Assembly (NCBI RefSeq): GCF_016765635.1
Contig: NZ_JAESVD010000017.1
Span: 1-63,989, forward strand
Direction of reading: 5' to 3'
Source of the DNA: Shewanella schlegeliana
GTDB taxonomy: Bacteria; Pseudomonadota; Gammaproteobacteria; Enterobacterales; Shewanellaceae
DNA: 63,989 bases
Shown here: positions 32,572 through 42,040 of the stretch, one piece after another
How positions within the stretch are numbered: position 1 is the first letter of the stretch
Layout of the letters: every line of letters starts with the position of its first letter
Notes under the pieces: model-generated
The model's database searches: none
Told to the model about the DNA's origin: nothing
The model's input: the letters and a program-made list of their open reading frames with translations, nothing else
Made by a program: the position numbers and the translations under genes

Positions 32572-34104
32572 ATGCTACTGAAGAAAACCCTATTAACTAG
32601 CGCATTAAGCCTAAGCTTGCTAACAACTTATTCTGCTCAAGCCGAAACATTCGATTTTGTTGAACAGCGCAATAACAGCATCGACACCTTAGTCATCTTT
32701 CAAGCTGGTGATAAAGCTTCACCCGCACTGACAAAATTGGACAAGCAGTCAAAGCAACAGATCAGCAGCGCATTAGCACTGCAAGAGTTCACTGGCGAAA
32801 AGAAGCAACTCGTTGAGATTTTAATGCCTACTGGTATCGATGCTAAACGTCTTGTGGTTGTCGGTATTGGCGATGAGTCAGCCCTAACCCCAGGAGAGGT
32901 CAACAAGCTTGGTGCCAATATCACAGCCCACTTCAATGGTGTTAAGGTCGAAGAGATCCAGCTACTAACAGATGGTATTAGCGATGCAAGTTGCAATGCC
33001 AGTTTCGCAGCTCAATTGGCTCATGGCATCAACCTGCGCGCTTACAAATTTGATAAATACTTATCAGAGAAAAAGCCCGCCGAGAAAAACTACACCATTA
33101 CCGTCAGCAAGCCCAAAGATGCAAACAAGCAATACAGCCAGTTGGCAGCGATTGAGCAAGGGGTATTCTTAGCCCGAGACTTAACCTCTGAAACACCTAC
33201 TGAGATGACACCGGTGGATTTCGCTAACGCCACTAAAGAACTTAAAAAACTGGGCGTCAAAGTTACCGTACTAGAGCCAAAAGAGATCGAAAAACTCGGC
33301 ATGGGTGCACTTCATGCCGTGGGGCGTGGCTCTAAAGAGGGCGCACGCTTAGTGATAGCCCACTGGCAAGGAAATGATGACGCGCCTATTGCACTGGTAG
33401 GCAAAGGCATCACCTTCGACTCTGGTGGCTATAACATTAAGGCCTCGGGTGATTCTATCTCGCGGATGAAATCCGATATGGCAGGTGCGGCCGCCGTGGT
33501 TGGCGCAGTAAAAGCGATGGCACTGCAAAAAGCCGATATAAATCTAGTCGCCGTGATGCCGATGGCAGCGAACATGGTATCTGAAACCGCGCTAGCGCCG
33601 GGCGATGTACTGATGACAGCTGAGGGCTTAAGTGTTGAAGTGCTCAATACCGATGCCGAGGGGCGCTTAATTTTAGCTGATGGCATGTGGTACGCCAGAG
33701 AGCATTATCAGCCGCAGGTCATGGTGGATGTCGCCACGCTGACAGGCTCCAAGGTGCGCGCTTTAGGTAAGCGCTATACGGCTGTTATCAGTGATGATGA
33801 CGCCTTAGTCAATGAGCTGACCTTTTCAGGCCAAGCTGTAGATGAAAAACTGTGGCGCTTACCGCTTGCCTACGAGGACTTACTCAAAAGCCCTATCGCC
33901 GATCTGAAAAATGCTGGTTTTGGCGGCCCTGGAGCAACAACTGCCGCTGCATTCCTAAAACAATTTAGCGGCGACACCAAATGGGCTCACCTCGATATTG
34001 CAGGTAGCGCACTCGCCTCAAAAGATGTTGGCGTGACGCCGATTGGCGGTACAGGCCACGGCGTTAGACTATTGAGCCACTGGATCATGACCCAAAGCAA
34101 ATAA
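32572..34104 (+). CDS. Exported leucyl aminopeptidase, M17 family
   Basis: A 510-residue M17 peptidase with a signal peptide (cleavage near AQA-E, residue 24), unlike cytoplasmic PepA. The catalytic domain shows VGKGITFDSGGYNIK (metal and catalytic Lys), MKSDMAGAAAVVGA, and the M17 signature NTDAEGRLILADG near residue 360. It removes N-terminal residues from peptides using two metal ions, probably in the periplasm or outside. It is a single gene with a strong terminator. Confidence 0.9.
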   Translation: MLLKKTLLTSALSLSLLTTYSAQAETFDFVEQRNNSIDTLVIFQAGDKASPALTKLDKQSKQQISSALALQEFTGEKKQLVEILMPTGIDAKRLVVVGIGDESALTPGEVNKLGANITAHFNGVKVEEIQLLTDGISDASCNASFAAQLAHGINLRAYKFDKYLSEKKPAEKNYTITVSKPKDANKQYSQLAAIEQGVFLARDLTSETPTEMTPVDFANATKELKKLGVKVTVLEPKEIEKLGMGALHAVGRGSKEGARLVIAHWQGNDDAPIALVGKGITFDSGGYNIKASGDSISRMKSDMAGAAAVVGAVKAMALQKADINLVAVMPMAANMVSETALAPGDVLMTAEGLSVEVLNTDAEGRLILADGMWYAREHYQPQVMVDVATLTGSKVRALGKRYTAVISDDDALVNELTFSGQAVDEKLWRLPLAYEDLLKSPIADLKNAGFGGPGATTAAAFLKQFSGDTKWAHLDIAGSALASKDVGVTPIGGTGHGVRLLSHWIMTQSK

Positions 34105-34160
34105 GCTTCTGGCGTTAAACCTTAGTCTTAAATTTAGACTTAGCCTTTAGAAAGTCAATA

Positions 34161-34190
34161 AAAAAGCCCTGCAATTGCAGGGCTCTTTTT
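34161..34190. terminator. Bidirectional terminator
   Basis: AGCCCTGC-AATT-GCAGGGCT with A and T tracts on either side, between the aminopeptidase gene (+) and the efflux operon (-). Confidence 0.9.
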
Positions 34191-34207
34191 ATATTACGCT
34201 CAAGATA

Positions 34208-37200
34208 TTAAGCTGGGCTAATTTCAGCTTGTTTATTACCAGCTTGGCACTTGTCTCTGCGTTTATTGTCACCGCGTTGGTGCGCCATACGATAGAGGAT
34301 AGGCAACACAAACAAGGTCAATATCGTCGATGAAATAATGCCGCCAATCACCACGGTTGCGATAGGACGCTGCACCTCGGCTCCGGTACCTATATTAAGC
34401 GCCATCGGCACAAAGCCTAAACCAGCCACTAACGCCGTCATCAACACTGGACGCAATCTAATTAGCGCACCATCGATAATCGCAGACATCAGCTCGCCTT
34501 TCTCTTGGTAGAGCTGACGAATAAAGCTCAGTAGCACTAAACCGTTCAACACCGCCACCCCCGAGAGTGCAATAAAGCCCACGCCCGCAGAGATAGAGAG
34601 TGGCATATCTCTAAGCCAAAGCGAGAACACTCCACCGGTTAATGCCAATGGAATACCTGTAAAGATAATTAGCGCATCTTTTACCGAGCTAAAGGCCATG
34701 ACCAGCAAGCCTAAAATCAATGCTAAGGTTAATGGCACCACAATTGATAAACGTTGGCTCGCCGACTCGAGTTGCTCGAAAGTACCGCCATACTCCAACC
34801 AATAACCAGCTGGAATATCAACTTGCTCACCGATCTGTCGTTTGGCTTCACTCACAAATGAACCTAAGTCACGACCACGCACGTTGGCCGTTACTACGAT
34901 ACGACGCTTACCGTTTTCACGGCTGATCTGATTCGGTGACGGTGCAATCTCTAGACTCGCGACCTCGGATAAAGGCACATACTCACCAGAGGGCAGTACA
35001 ATAGGCAGCTCATGTAAGTGCTCAACATCTTTACGAATAGTTTCTGGTAGACGGATCACCATCTTAAAACGGCGATCGCCTTCAAAAATCAGCCCTGCCT
35101 CTTCACCGCCAATCGCGGTAGCTACAAAGTCCTGTAACTCACTAACGCTTAAGCCATAGCGGGCTAATGCCATACGATCAGGTTGAAGAGACAACATAGG
35201 CAGTCCTGTCACCTGCTCAACTTGTAGATCGGCAACGCCATCAATTTGCTCTAACACTTCGTGAATAGCATTGGCCGAAGTCAGTAACTGCTGCAGATCG
35301 TCACCAACAACCTTGATGCCAAGATCCGCACGCACGCCTGAGATCAACTCATTAAAACGCATCTCAATGGGCTGAGTGAGCTCAAAGTTATTACCAGGCT
35401 GACCAGAGACTGCCGCAACAATATCGGCCGCTAACGCATCGTGGCTCATCTTAGGATTAGGCCATTCACTGCGAGGCTTAAGCATGATAAAGGTATCGGC
35501 AATATTGGGCGGCATAGGATCGTTTGCCACCTCAGGAGTACCAATTTTAGAGAATACGTTTAGCACTTGTGGGAAGTGTTTAATGCGATCCTCTAATTGC
35601 ATCTGCATATCCACGGACTGCTCCAACCCCGTGCCCGGAATGCGGATAGCTTGCAGCAAGATATCTTCTTCATTGAGCTGCGGGATAAATTCAGAACCTA
35701 AGGTCGTTGCTAACCAAATAGAGAAACCAACCAGTGCCACTGCGGCACTCAATACCAACCAACGCAGCTTCATAGCGCCGATTAACAACGGCTTATACAG
35801 TGACTTAGTCGCAGTAATGACACGGCTCTCTTTCTCGCTGATTTTACCTGTCATAAACAGCGCAACAGCAGCTGGAACCAATGTTAATGACAATACCAAC
35901 GCTGCTAACAGTGCCATTACAACGGTTGCCGCCATGGGGTGGAACATCTTACCTTCCACGCCTGTGAGGCTAAACAGCGGGATATACACCACGGTAATGA
36001 TCAGCACACCAAACAAGCTTGGGCGGATCACCTCATTGGTGGCTTCAAACACCAGCTGCAGACGTTGCTTACGAGGCAACACGTGACCGCCATTTTGCAC
36101 CTGTGCTTGACCAAGTCGTCGAATTGCATTTTCAACAATAATTACCGCACCGTCGACAATAAGACCAAAATCTAATGCGCCAAGGCTCATCAGGTTAGCC
36201 GAAACGCCCGCTTGTACCATGCCCGTCATCGTTGCCAGCATCGCCAACGGAATAACCGCCGCAGTGATCAAAGCCGCTCTGGCATTACCCAGTAGAATAA
36301 ACAGCACCACGATAACTAGTAGCGCACCTTCAACTAGGTTCTTCTGCACCGTATATACGGCTTTATCCACCAAAGTCGTTCGGTCGTACACCGCTTCCAC
36401 TTTAATGCCATCAGGCAAGGAGGCTTTCACATCTTCAAGCTTAGCGGCTACGGCGAGTGACACCTGACGAGAGTTTTCGCCCACCAGCATCATAGCACTG
36501 CCAAGTACGGTCTCTTTACCATCACGAGTCGCAGCACCTGTTCGCAGCGCTTTACCAATCCCTACCTCGGCAACATCGGTAATCATGACTGGTGTGCTAT
36601 CAATATGTTTAACCACGACCTGAGCGATGTCGCCCATGGTCTTGAGCTGAGCCGCCGAGCGTACCGTCAGTTGCTGACCATCGCGTTCGATATAGCCCGC
36701 ACCGCGATTACTATTGCTGTTAATAAGTGCAAGCTTGATGTCTGCGAATGACACCCCATATTCAAGCATTTTCGCAGGCAACGGCGTAATGTGGTACTCC
36801 TTGTCATAACCGCCGATGGTGTTGATTTCAGTGACCCCAACCACCTGAGCTAGCTGAGGCTTAATGATCCAATCTTGGATCTCCCGCAGCGCGGTGGCAT
36901 CAAACTCACTACCATCAGCCTGTTTAGCTCCAGGAAGTGCTTCGATGGTATACATGAAGATCTCACCAAGGCCAGTCGATATAGGCCCCATCTCGGGCTC
37001 TATCTGTGCAGGTAACTTACCCTTGATGCCATTAAGGCGCTCACTGATAAGGTTACGGGCAAAATAGAGATCGGTGCCTTCATCAAACACCACCGTCACT
37101 TGCGACAATCCATAGCGCGACAATGAACGGGTATAAGACAGGTGCGGGATCCCCATCAACGCATTTTCAATGGGATAGGTAATTCTCTGCTCGGTTTCTT

Positions 37201-37375
37201 GTGGAGAATAACCCGCAGCCCGAGTGCTAATTTGTACCTGTACGTTAGTGATATCAGGCACAGCATCGATAGGGAGTTTTTGATAGCTCCATAGCCCCAC
37301 TGCAACCAGCAGCATGGCGAGGAACATCATCATCCAGCGTCTATTTATCGCGAGACGCAAAACTGATTCAATCAT
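34208..37375 (-). CDS. Heavy-metal RND efflux pump, CzcA/CusA type
   Basis: A 1055-residue inner-membrane proton-driven exporter with 12 membrane segments and two large periplasmic loops. The transmembrane motif DFGLIVDGAVIIVENAIRR (about 405-423) is the pattern of Zn/Co/Cd/Ni-type HME-RND pumps, with two acidic residues for proton relay. It works with the adaptor at 37387 and the outer-membrane factor at 38424 in a tripartite complex. It is the last gene of the operon. The metal is inferred from motif and His-rich partner. Confidence 0.9.
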   Translation of the reverse strand: MIESVLRLAINRRWMMMFLAMLLVAVGLWSYQKLPIDAVPDITNVQVQISTRAAGYSPQETEQRITYPIENALMGIPHLSYTRSLSRYGLSQVTVVFDEGTDLYFARNLISERLNGIKGKLPAQIEPEMGPISTGLGEIFMYTIEALPGAKQADGSEFDATALREIQDWIIKPQLAQVVGVTEINTIGGYDKEYHITPLPAKMLEYGVSFADIKLALINSNSNRGAGYIERDGQQLTVRSAAQLKTMGDIAQVVVKHIDSTPVMITDVAEVGIGKALRTGAATRDGKETVLGSAMMLVGENSRQVSLAVAAKLEDVKASLPDGIKVEAVYDRTTLVDKAVYTVQKNLVEGALLVIVVLFILLGNARAALITAAVIPLAMLATMTGMVQAGVSANLMSLGALDFGLIVDGAVIIVENAIRRLGQAQVQNGGHVLPRKQRLQLVFEATNEVIRPSLFGVLIITVVYIPLFSLTGVEGKMFHPMAATVVMALLAALVLSLTLVPAAVALFMTGKISEKESRVITATKSLYKPLLIGAMKLRWLVLSAAVALVGFSIWLATTLGSEFIPQLNEEDILLQAIRIPGTGLEQSVDMQMQLEDRIKHFPQVLNVFSKIGTPEVANDPMPPNIADTFIMLKPRSEWPNPKMSHDALAADIVAAVSGQPGNNFELTQPIEMRFNELISGVRADLGIKVVGDDLQQLLTSANAIHEVLEQIDGVADLQVEQVTGLPMLSLQPDRMALARYGLSVSELQDFVATAIGGEEAGLIFEGDRRFKMVIRLPETIRKDVEHLHELPIVLPSGEYVPLSEVASLEIAPSPNQISRENGKRRIVVTANVRGRDLGSFVSEAKRQIGEQVDIPAGYWLEYGGTFEQLESASQRLSIVVPLTLALILGLLVMAFSSVKDALIIFTGIPLALTGGVFSLWLRDMPLSISAGVGFIALSGVAVLNGLVLLSFIRQLYQEKGELMSAIIDGALIRLRPVLMTALVAGLGFVPMALNIGTGAEVQRPIATVVIGGIISSTILTLFVLPILYRMAHQRGDNKRRDKCQAGNKQAEISPA

Positions 37376-37386
37376 CTGTGTCTCCT

Positions 37387-38427
37387 TTAGTGCACATGGC
37401 CTGCGCTAGATTTTTCAAGATCGGCTTTTAACAAAAAGCTGTTATCTACTGCGTAAATCTCACCCGCCTCAATACCCGACAACACCTCACTGACTAAGCT
37501 GTCGCTTTGGCCAAGTGTTACCGCACGCTTCTCGAAGCCCTCTTCATTACGGATAAACACTACCTGCTCGCCTTCCATCTGCTGCACTGCACGCTTATCG
37601 ATCACTAAAGCAACGGCATGCTTACTCAAGGTTAATTCCCCAGACACTAATGCGCCTACAGCCCACTGACCACTGCGATTGTTTAACGCTGCACGAGCAA
37701 GCTTATAAACTTGGCCATTGGGGGCATTGAGTAGGTGGGAAATTGTTGAGGTGACAGCTTGCTGCTCTGAAGCAATGCTTAGCTCTTGGCCTACGGCAAC
37801 CTTGCTCAATTGACCTGGGAAGACCTGATACTCAGCCCAAAGTTGGCTATCATCAATGATGCTCAATAGCACATTATCAGATGCCATCTCCCCAGCATTC
37901 GCACTGCGACTCACCACCATTCCTGAGATTGGTGCTTTAATTGAGTAACGTTTTAAGCTGGAGTTTGACTCCACTTCAGCAAGTACCTGCCCCGCCTTGA
38001 CTCGATCGCCAACATTGATATTGATGCTCGTAATAAGGCCTGCAAATCGTGCGCGAACCTGGCTGCTCGCCGCCTCTGGTACCACTGCACGGCCATACAC
38101 GGTGAGGGTTTGCTTAATATCACCGGCTCTAGCCGTTTGGGTGACGATCCCCGAGGCCACAATTTGCTCAGCGCCGATGTGGATCTGTCCCTCTTCATGC
38201 TCATCGTGACCATGCTCATCGCCGTGTTCGTCATTATGATCATCGTTATGACCATGACTATCACCGTGATCGTCGTGATGCTTATCTGTGTGCTCAAGCT
38301 CATGGCTATGTTCAGGCTCATGGATGTGCTCTGATGAAGCATAAATCGGATTACTCATCATCAATGCAACCGCCGCTACAATAGCAAGGTGAACTAAAGA
38401 GAATTTATTTAATAAGGTAGAGTTCAT
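37387..38427 (-). CDS. Efflux RND adaptor, CzcB/CusB-like, with His-rich segment
   Basis: A 346-residue periplasmic adaptor. A signal peptide or anchor (residues 10-30) is followed by a segment of about 50 residues (32-82) dominated by His, Asp and Glu (HDDHGDSHGHNDDHNDEHGD), suited to binding divalent metal. Barrel-sandwich and beta-barrel domains follow (GDRVKAGQVLAEVES; APISGMVVSRSANAGE). It overlaps the outer-membrane factor gene by 4 bp. It links pump and channel and may hand metal to the pump. Confidence 0.87.
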   Translation of the reverse strand: MNSTLLNKFSLVHLAIVAAVALMMSNPIYASSEHIHEPEHSHELEHTDKHHDDHGDSHGHNDDHNDEHGDEHGHDEHEEGQIHIGAEQIVASGIVTQTARAGDIKQTLTVYGRAVVPEAASSQVRARFAGLITSININVGDRVKAGQVLAEVESNSSLKRYSIKAPISGMVVSRSANAGEMASDNVLLSIIDDSQLWAEYQVFPGQLSKVAVGQELSIASEQQAVTSTISHLLNAPNGQVYKLARAALNNRSGQWAVGALVSGELTLSKHAVALVIDKRAVQQMEGEQVVFIRNEEGFEKRAVTLGQSDSLVSEVLSGIEAGEIYAVDNSFLLKADLEKSSAGHVH

Positions 38428-39812
38428 TTGGTTTGTCCTGTAGCAGCGTTAGAAAAATCAGCTGACTTTGAGAAATCAGCAGCCGCAGAAAAATCATTAA
38501 AGAAGGTATGTTGAGAAGCAGGTAAAGGCTCAGCGATTAGCTGCTCAATATCCACGCCATAACGCAGTGCTGAGGCCGCAGCGTCAATTAGCGCTCGACG
38601 TGCAAATAGCAGCTCTTCTCTAGCAGTCAGGTAATCGAGGTAACTGTATAACCCCTGCTCATAGGCTTTCTTGGTATCTTCGAGGGCTAAACTTAAGGTA
38701 GGGATAACACTAGCCTGTAAACGATTAACAGTCACAATGGCTTGTTTACGGCTGGCATAAGCGCGGTACAGCTGGCCGTAAAGCTCAAGCAGGGCAACCT
38801 CACGATTTGCAATGACCTCCTCTTTAGCCGCTTGGGCGAGTGCCACTGCACCACTATTACGTTCACCGTTAAACAGCGGCACACTAAACCCGGCGGTCAA
38901 TGCCATATCATTCGTCTGTTGTAACTGCTTAACGCCTACCGACCAATTGATATCGCTACTAGACTGGGTCTTAGCAAAGCGTAGCTCCGCCTCTTTAAGT
39001 TGCGCTCGACTCAAATAAGCCGTAATAGATGGGCTGTATTTCACTTTCTCAAATAACGGCGCTAAGGCCACATCATCAGTAAACGCAAATAGGCTCCCCT
39101 CTAACGAATCAAAACTAACTCGGGACTCGCCCCACATCATGCTTAACGCAAGCTTGGCATAATCAAGTTGGTGCAACTGGGTTTCTGCCACTAATCTGGC
39201 ATTAAATACTGCAGCTTTAGCACGCTTCACTTCCGCGTCTGGCGTGACTCCCGCTTGAGCACGCTTCGCTACAGCCTCTTGCGTCTCTTCGGCCAACTTT
39301 AGTGCGTCAGCGGCTAATTGCAGCTGTGATTGCGCTGCTAATACATCGATATAGCGACGAGTCGCCTCAGCGAGTAAGTTCAATGCGGCAATTTTTTGCT
39401 CAGCATCGAGTACTGCACGCTGCTCATTGACAACACCGCTGCGGGCATCAAGTTTGTCACCTAGCTCAATGACTGACGAAAGTGATACGCTAAACTCACC
39501 ACTCTCTATCCCTTGAAACTCTCCAGTTCCAGCGACATTATCGACTTCAAAGCCGATCTCATATCCCGGTGTCAGCCCTTGAGTTTGCGCCGTCCCATCC
39601 AGTGCTCGCTGCCTAAACTCAAACACTTTAAGGGTCGGGTGTTGCAGCTGCACTCGCTGAATAACGGTAGTTAAAGACAGGGACTCGTTTTGTGTTGCCG
39701 CCTTTGCAGCAAACGAACCCGCCAATAGCAGAGCGATGATGACGAACGTGCTATAAAGCCCTCGCCACAGGCAAGCCATGCCTATTTTGGCGACATTAGT
39801 TTGATAAAACAT
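38424..39812 (-). CDS. Outer-membrane efflux channel, TolC/CzcC family
   Basis: A 462-residue outer-membrane factor with a signal sequence (hydrophobic about 18-38, AKA-A). Two long coiled-coil repeats are typical (SQLQLAADALKLAEETQEAV; ALEDTKKAYEQGLYSYLDYL). It forms the exit duct of the metal pump. It is followed without gap by the adaptor gene and is preceded by a 115-bp space and the Cys-rich protein gene. Confidence 0.88.
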   Translation of the reverse strand: MFYQTNVAKIGMACLWRGLYSTFVIIALLLAGSFAAKAATQNESLSLTTVIQRVQLQHPTLKVFEFRQRALDGTAQTQGLTPGYEIGFEVDNVAGTGEFQGIESGEFSVSLSSVIELGDKLDARSGVVNEQRAVLDAEQKIAALNLLAEATRRYIDVLAAQSQLQLAADALKLAEETQEAVAKRAQAGVTPDAEVKRAKAAVFNARLVAETQLHQLDYAKLALSMMWGESRVSFDSLEGSLFAFTDDVALAPLFEKVKYSPSITAYLSRAQLKEAELRFAKTQSSSDINWSVGVKQLQQTNDMALTAGFSVPLFNGERNSGAVALAQAAKEEVIANREVALLELYGQLYRAYASRKQAIVTVNRLQASVIPTLSLALEDTKKAYEQGLYSYLDYLTAREELLFARRALIDAAASALRYGVDIEQLIAEPLPASQHTFFNDFSAAADFSKSADFSNAATGQTK

Positions 39813-39927
39813 CTGAGTGTAAACCTCAATTTAATACAAAATACTCGGCCTAAAAGTGTGAGATCTAAAAAAGATCGATAGGCCTAAAACAAGCTGTTAA
39901 AAGCTCGCTAATTAAATAAAATTTTGA

Positions 39928-40338
39928 TTAAACGATTTCGGCTTTTGGGGGGCGCAAAAACGCGTAGTAAGGCGTTTCTACAGAGGTGGAATTGAATGAG
40001 AAAACAAAACTATCAGGATGAGGAAGTGCAGCTTGCACCTCTGCAATCGGGTGCATCAAGGTCAAACAGCAGGAGCAGCAATTATTACTGCATTCAGTGC
40101 AGTCATCTTCCACATGGCTCGCCATCGTTGTCTCATCACATTGAGACGCACCATTAGCTGACTCGGCTTCATGTTCAACAAAATAGCTTAACTCGCTGCC
40201 ACAGTCGTCATGAGACAAAGTGCAATCATCGGCCATAGCAACCATAGATTGCATCGTTAAAATCACGATCAACAACACCCGCCCCAATACTGCTGGAGAG
40301 GTGATAACTGCGCGAATAAAACGACCTAGGCTAGACAT
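39928..40338 (-). CDS. Cys-rich exported protein heading the metal efflux operon
   Basis: A 136-residue protein with an N-terminal membrane or signal segment (VLLIVILTMQSMVAMA, cleavage near AMA-D, residue 36). A cysteine cluster follows (DDCTECSNNCCSCC, about 78-91) with several His and Asp. It resembles small periplasmic metal-binding proteins found in front of czc/cop operons, but no family is firmly recognised. Likely roles are metal buffering or sensing in the periplasm. Confidence 0.7.
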   Translation of the reverse strand: MSSLGRFIRAVITSPAVLGRVLLIVILTMQSMVAMADDCTLSHDDCGSELSYFVEHEAESANGASQCDETTMASHVEDDCTECSNNCCSCCLTLMHPIAEVQAALPHPDSFVFSFNSTSVETPYYAFLRPPKAEIV

Positions 40339-40674
40339 TATGCCTTGGTACTACCTTTGACACTGTAAACGGTCATAGCTGACTTTGTTAGACTCTAAAA
40401 TAACTGTTGATGCCGACTAGTCTAAATTAATCAGTATTAAAACACTATGATAATGCTCAACTTAGAAACTAGGCTGTTTAAAAAAGATCCAAAAACCTCG
40501 ATAAGTCCACATTAATGGCACTCATTATCCCTTATCTCAATTGAGTTATTTTGTAGAAAAACGGCATTACCTGAGCATTTTAGTCAAGTAATCATTGTAT
40601 CACGGCAAGCATACATATAAGATGCATTTAAAATATGCATTTTAAATCCTCATTGTCGTATTTGGAGCCAAACC
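40339..40674. other. Divergent region between efflux operon and RIC gene
   Basis: 336 bp with promoters on both sides. The right part carries an NsrR-like site (40619-40642). No gene is visible. Confidence 0.6.
40619..40642 (+). promoter_or_regulatory. NsrR-like operator
   Basis: AAGATGCATTT is followed by AAAATATGCATTTT. This resembles the NsrR site of gammaproteobacteria (AAGATGCATTT-N-AAATGCATCTT), with the right half shifted by two bases. It lies about 30 bp upstream of the RIC start codon. NsrR controls RIC genes in many relatives, which supports the call. Confidence 0.5.
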
Positions 40675-41397
40675 ATGTCTCAATCAAAAGCCCCTCACTC
40701 GAAAGAAAGTTTACTTGCTTCTCGTGTTGGTGAATTAGTTGCTAATGATTTCCGTACAGCCCACTTGTTTAGCCAGCACGGCATTGATTTCTGTTGTGGC
40801 GGTGGGATTTCATTGGAGCGAGCTATTAAACGCTTCGATGCCGATGAAACTAGCGTCATCGATGCCCTGATGGCACTTGAGACCCAAGGCGAAAAGTTGC
40901 AAGGTTTAGAGCAACTCCCTCTCCCCGACTTGCTTAACTATATCGAATCGACTCATCATACTTTTGTCAGAGAAAAAGCGCCTCTGCTTGTGGAGTACAG
41001 CCAAAAGATGGTGCGTGCCCACGGTGAGAACCATGCTGAAATCAAACCATTGGCAGGCTGGATCCATGCACTAGTCGAAGACTTAATGCCGCACCTGATG
41101 AAAGAGGAGCGGATATTGTTCCCGGCGATTCTAGGCCTGCACAACCAAGTTGAAATGCAAAACTGCTTTGGCCATATAGGCAATCCTATCAATGCCATGC
41201 AATATGAACATGACGATGCGTTACAGATCTTCGAGAAAATCAGTGAACTTACGAATGGTTTTGTGCCACCCGCTCACGCTTGCACCACATGGCGCGTTTG
41301 CTACGCGACCTTGGCTGAGTTTGAGGCCGATCTTAAACAGCACATCTATCTCGAGAACAATATCTTGTTCCCAAAGGCACTTGCGCTAACAGCTTAA
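40675..41397 (+). CDS. ytfE: Iron-sulphur cluster repair di-iron protein (RIC)
   Basis: A 240-residue RIC protein (YtfE/ScdA/DnrN family). The N-terminal ScdA_N domain has FSQHGIDFCCGGG (34-46). The hemerythrin-like domain has spaced histidines (THHTFVREKA, HAEIKP, PHLMKEERILFPAI, EHDDAL, HIYLENNILFP) that bind a di-iron centre. It repairs Fe-S clusters damaged by nitric oxide or oxidants in the cytoplasm. A GGAG site precedes the ATG by seven bases. Regulation by NsrR is suggested by the operator upstream. Confidence 0.92.
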   Translation: MSQSKAPHSKESLLASRVGELVANDFRTAHLFSQHGIDFCCGGGISLERAIKRFDADETSVIDALMALETQGEKLQGLEQLPLPDLLNYIESTHHTFVREKAPLLVEYSQKMVRAHGENHAEIKPLAGWIHALVEDLMPHLMKEERILFPAILGLHNQVEMQNCFGHIGNPINAMQYEHDDALQIFEKISELTNGFVPPAHACTTWRVCYATLAEFEADLKQHIYLENNILFPKALALTA

Positions 41398-41441
41398 GGC
41401 CCGCTTTTAAGCAAGAACTTTAAAGCTAGGCTTAAAACAGA

Positions 41442-41467
41442 AAGGCTCACAATTGTGAGCCTTTTTT
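41442..41467. terminator. Bidirectional terminator
   Basis: AAGGCTCAC-AATT-GTGAGCCTT followed by a T tract, between the RIC gene (+) and the lipoprotein gene (-). Confidence 0.9.
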
Positions 41468-41468
41468 A

Positions 41469-41933
41469 TTAAATAGCGGTCTGCTGAAGTGGTGACCAGC
41501 GCACAGAGGCTTGCTTCTGTTGAATGAGCTGATCGATCAACTCTCGGATCTTAGGCTCTGCATCAATAAATTTATTCATATTAGCACCACCACTTCGAGC
41601 GTCATAAATTGCCTCACCATCTAAACGCCCCTGATGGAAGACTTTGATCTCGGCATAAACCATATATAACGCAAGATCCCAACGCCAGTTCGCCATATAA
41701 GTTGCAGTCCATTCACATTGCTGGCTGGCATCTAACTCTTCAATAATGCGGTATTTAATCTGTTTCTCTACAAGAATCTTCTCCATCTCCTGCAAAAAAC
41801 CATCCCTCACGTCTGGGTTCTTTTGAATACATACTTCAGCATTATTATTCACATGAACCGGATCAACACGCTGCTTAATCGAGCAGGCACTGGTGAGTAG
41901 TAGAGCAGATAACACAACAAATAGTTTTTTCAT
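41469..41933 (-). CDS. Putative lipoprotein of unknown function
   Basis: A 154-residue protein starting MKKLFVVLSALLLTSAC, a lipoprotein signal with Cys17 as lipid anchor (TSAC is a slightly unusual lipobox). The frame could start 11 residues earlier, but that part lacks signal features. The mature part is mixed alpha/beta with CEWTATYMANWRWDLALYMV and YDARSGGANMNKFI, of the kind seen in Sbal-type envelope lipoproteins. No function is recognised. Confidence 0.75.
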   Translation of the reverse strand: MKKLFVVLSALLLTSACSIKQRVDPVHVNNNAEVCIQKNPDVRDGFLQEMEKILVEKQIKYRIIEELDASQQCEWTATYMANWRWDLALYMVYAEIKVFHQGRLDGEAIYDARSGGANMNKFIDAEPKIRELIDQLIQQKQASVRWSPLQQTAI

Positions 41934-42040
41934 GATAATCCCTATCTTATAAAACTTTGTTCTCATTAAATTTTCAGAGAACAGAGCATATCAAGACAGC
42001 GATAAATAACAAGCAATTAACAACCGTTGATTCAACAAAG

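Noticed and set aside
37953..38342. 129-codon frame rich in Met, Thr and Ile inside the adaptor gene
   Set aside because: A shifted reading of the His-rich codons of the adaptor, with composition caused by the repeat of CAT/GAC codons.
40500..40560. CTCAATTGAG as an Fnr site upstream of the RIC gene
   Set aside because: The palindrome lacks the TTGAT-N4-ATCAA spacing, so no Fnr call is made.
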